7,070 nt of DNA from JBEVEP01 sp040512755. Lineage in GTDB: Bacteria; Pseudomonadota; Alphaproteobacteria; Rhizobiales; Rhizobiaceae. The position numbers and the translations under genes were made by a program. Location: contig JBEVEP010000058.1 in NCBI GenBank assembly GCA_040512755.1, forward strand, positions 1 to 7,070, given 5' to 3'. Below are positions 5,668-7,070 of the stretch, one piece after another (position 1 is the first letter of the stretch; each line of letters opens with the position of its first letter). The notes below the pieces were generated by a model. That model made no database searches and had not been told where the DNA came from. It was given only the letters and a program-made list of their open reading frames with translations.

Positions 5668-5709
5668 AGGGCGATACCGAATTTGTCGGCTGAAGTCGGC
5701 CTCTGCGAG

Positions 5710-5731
5710 AGCGGACGAGACAAGGTCCGCT
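5710..5731. repeat. Inverted repeat AGCGGAC / GTCCGCT
   Basis: The seven-base arms AGCGGAC (5710-5716) and GTCCGCT (5725-5731) enclose GAGACAAG. A related dyad with the same CGGAC core occurs at 1194-1218 in this window. Such CGGAC/GTCCG dyads remind me of dispersed intergenic repeats of rhizobial genomes, but this was not tested. There is no T run, so it is not a plain terminator. Confidence 0.35.
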
Positions 5732-5912
5732 TCTTGCGAGCAAGGCAGTGGTTCGTCGTGGGAGAACGAGCGGCCGCTCTTGGCGCATGCAGACGTGCGG
5801 GCGCATCATCGCCAAAGGCCAACGCCCGCTCCGCGAGCCACGAGCTGACGTTCAGTTCGAAGCTAGAGCGATGGCGCTTGTGTTGGGCGCACCGCAAGCC
5901 CTCACCAACCCA

Positions 5913-5926
5913 GGCAACCGTTTGCC
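5913..5926 (-). terminator. Short hairpin after the AraC-type gene, weak terminator candidate
   Basis: On the minus strand GGCAA, the tetraloop ACGG and TTGCC form a five-base stem that begins five bases after the stop codon. The following TGGGTTGGTG lacks a proper T run, so function as a terminator is doubtful. Confidence 0.25.
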
Positions 5927-5931
5927 CAAAG

Positions 5932-6918
5932 TTACGGATTCCTCAGCATCGTAAACCTCAGTGTCGCTGAAGGGTGCTCGCCGAAGGCTGCGTTGTAGTA
6001 CCGCGCAAAGTGTCCAAGATTGCTGAACCCACAGGCGTAGGCGACTGAAGTCACGCTCGTTTCTGGCCCCGCACTCTTGAGCATTTCGTTCGCATGCCGG
6101 AGGCGTACCTGTCTCACAAATGCCATCGGCGACACACCGCGGCTCTTTTTGAAAGAATAGAACAGGCTTCGCACGCTTGCGTTCGCGACAAGGGCAAGTG
6201 CGTCGACGGTGACAGGCTGGTCCCAATTCTGCTCGATATACTCCTCAGTGCGGCGCACCAGCGAGGGTGCGGCCGCTGGCGCAGAACGGTCGAGCAAGTG
6301 ACTGTAGTTATGGCGATTGGAGGTCAGGTAGGAGACGACAAGGGCCTCCTCCAGCTCGGCCAAGACCAGCGCAGGAAGAGGATCATCGTCGCGGTCGAGT
6401 TCCCGCACAACGAACTCCAGAAGACGACGCTGCGCGGCAGCCTTTTCCGGAACCGGTCCAAGGCTGGCCGCCATTTTTAGCGGCGGATCCACCGGGCGGC
6501 CAATCAAGCCGCTCAGCGTCCTGGTCAGCTTCTCCGGTCTGATCCGAAGAATCAGATGCTTGAAATCAGACGAATACCTGATCCGCATGTCGGCGCCAGG
6601 TCCGCTGACAATCCCCCGTTTGCGCGAGACCAACCCCTCGGCCCCATCGAGCACAAAAGACCCGCCGCCTTGCAGGGGAAACCCTTGGAGGTAGAGATCG
6701 GCCTGGGAAAGGGAAACCGCCATGGCTGCGCCATAGTGGGCATATGTCACCCCGACGTCCTGCATCTGCCGATGGTTGAGGCATCCTTCGAAGGTCTTTT
6801 CATCACCGCGACCCAAGTCCATCGACCATACCGAGAACAGGCTCGCCAGGCGTGTGCGAAGCTCGCCCAGGTCGTGGGTGCGAAGGGCCGGGTAACGGCT
6901 CAGCGGCTCGTACCGCAT
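5932..6918 (-). CDS. AraC/XylS-family transcriptional regulator
   Basis: The product is 328 aa, typical for AraC-type regulators with an N-terminal cupin-like domain and a C-terminal double helix-turn-helix. ATG at 6918 has GAGG four bases upstream. Residues of about 20-190 fit the AraC_binding_2 type of N-terminal domain (for example GVTYAHYGAAMAVSL and the strand-rich YLQGFPLQGGGSFVLDGAE). The DNA-binding domain spans about 219-322: EEYIEQNWDQPVTVDALA, the first recognition region NASVRSLFYSFKKSRGVSP (246-264), the linker helix PMAFVRQVRLRHANEML, and the second helix-turn-helix with the family signature SVAYACGFSNLGHFARYYNAAFGEHPS (291-317). It binds DNA in the cytoplasm, probably as an activator that responds to a small molecule. 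Its target may be itself, a gene beyond the right edge, or the membrane-anchored gene downstream. The palindrome at 6998-7010 is a candidate site, though AraC-type proteins usually bind direct repeats. Confidence 0.93.
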   Translation of the reverse strand: MRYEPLSRYPALRTHDLGELRTRLASLFSVWSMDLGRGDEKTFEGCLNHRQMQDVGVTYAHYGAAMAVSLSQADLYLQGFPLQGGGSFVLDGAEGLVSRKRGIVSGPGADMRIRYSSDFKHLILRIRPEKLTRTLSGLIGRPVDPPLKMAASLGPVPEKAAAQRRLLEFVVRELDRDDDPLPALVLAELEEALVVSYLTSNRHNYSHLLDRSAPAAAPSLVRRTEEYIEQNWDQPVTVDALALVANASVRSLFYSFKKSRGVSPMAFVRQVRLRHANEMLKSAGPETSVTSVAYACGFSNLGHFARYYNAAFGEHPSATLRFTMLRNP

Positions 6919-6997
6919 CTGACCTCTGCGTTGGGAAGCGACCCATACGGCGCAATTGGGCCGAAACTTGCAGGATCAGAGTAGCGCAATCTGGCAA

Positions 6998-7010
6998 AGA
7001 GTTGAACTCT
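6998..7010. promoter_or_regulatory. 13-base perfect palindrome upstream of the AraC-type gene
   Basis: AGAGTT-G-AACTCT has six-base perfect arms around one base. It lies about 80 bases upstream of the regulator start, in the region between it and whatever gene lies beyond the right edge. It may be an operator of a dimeric repressor or activator. No convincing -35/-10 pair was found around it. Confidence 0.35.
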
Positions 7011-7070
7011 CCTTCTACAGTCCTGCCAAGCAAAACTATCGGCTGCGATGACGAGCATCACCTCCACGGT

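Larger units (their letters stand above)
5601..5931. other. 331-base stretch without a convincing gene, rich in short dyads
   Basis: Open frames of 87 and 105 codons cross this stretch in opposite directions. Both lack a ribosome site, and their translations are arginine/serine/proline-rich without a hydrophobic core, as expected from GC-rich non-coding DNA. It holds the leader of the membrane-anchored protein gene, two inverted repeats (5646-5667, 5710-5731) and a hairpin after the AraC-type gene (5913-5926). Confidence 0.5.

Noticed and set aside
5653..5970. 105-codon plus-strand and 87-codon minus-strand frames crossing the same stretch
   Set aside because: They overlap each other, lack ribosome sites, have arginine/serine-rich translations, and the plus one runs into the end of the AraC-type gene.
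6900..7057. Minus-strand frame starting at ATG 7057 (MLVIAADSFAWQ...), open back to the window edge
   Set aside because: GGAGG is only two bases from the ATG, the frame overlaps the AraC-type start, and the translation shows no family features. It could be the tail of a gene beyond the edge, but this is not supported.
7048..7070. Plus-strand ATG at 7048 (MTSITST...) as start of a divergent gene
   Set aside because: Only seven codons are visible and no ribosome site precedes it.

Overview
The window reads as chromosomal DNA of a GC-rich Gram-negative bacterium, most likely an alphaproteobacterium of the Hyphomicrobiales (rhizobial/Bradyrhizobium-like) type. This is inferred from the GC-rich third codon positions, the strong GGAGG-type ribosome sites, the frequent GTG/TTG starts and the gene mix. 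No sequence comparison was possible. I see no transposase, integrase, tRNA, rRNA, CRISPR array or phage gene.

Left part (1-2016), minus strand. An exported family-3 solute-binding protein (211-1047) is followed 87 bases downstream by a gene cut by the window edge (1-123). The visible N-terminus of that gene, a short basic stretch then one membrane helix, looks like a sensor kinase or chemoreceptor. The pair could be a binding-protein plus membrane-sensor module rather than a transporter. A plausible promoter with an upstream palindrome precedes the binding protein. Upstream on the same strand is a thioredoxin-fold AhpC/TSA-like protein with a CPFC motif (1339 end, ATG at 2016), preceded by an extended -10 promoter flanked by two palindromes.

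Middle part (2017-4906), plus strand. A 506-base stretch with no convincing gene ends in a small helical protein of 65 aa (2523-2720). It is closely followed by a second small membrane-peptide gene that appears frameshifted (2755 onward). Next come an EPHX1-type epoxide hydrolase with an EHN domain (3029-4234) and methionine-R-sulfoxide reductase MsrB (GTG start, 4439-4906).

Right part (5067-7070), minus strand. A 177-179 aa membrane-anchored protein of unknown function is followed by a 331-base stretch rich in short inverted repeats but without a credible gene. After that is an AraC-family regulator with an AraC_binding_2-type N-terminal domain (5932-6918). A perfect 13-base palindrome lies upstream of the regulator.

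The genes are mostly single units separated by 150-500 bases. The loose common theme is handling of reactive or oxidised compounds (CPFC redoxin, epoxide hydrolase, MsrB), but nothing ties them into one operon. I found no clear new defence or biosynthetic system. The best leads are the sensor/binding-protein pair, the redoxin promoter, the frameshifted small membrane peptide and the operator-like palindromes.
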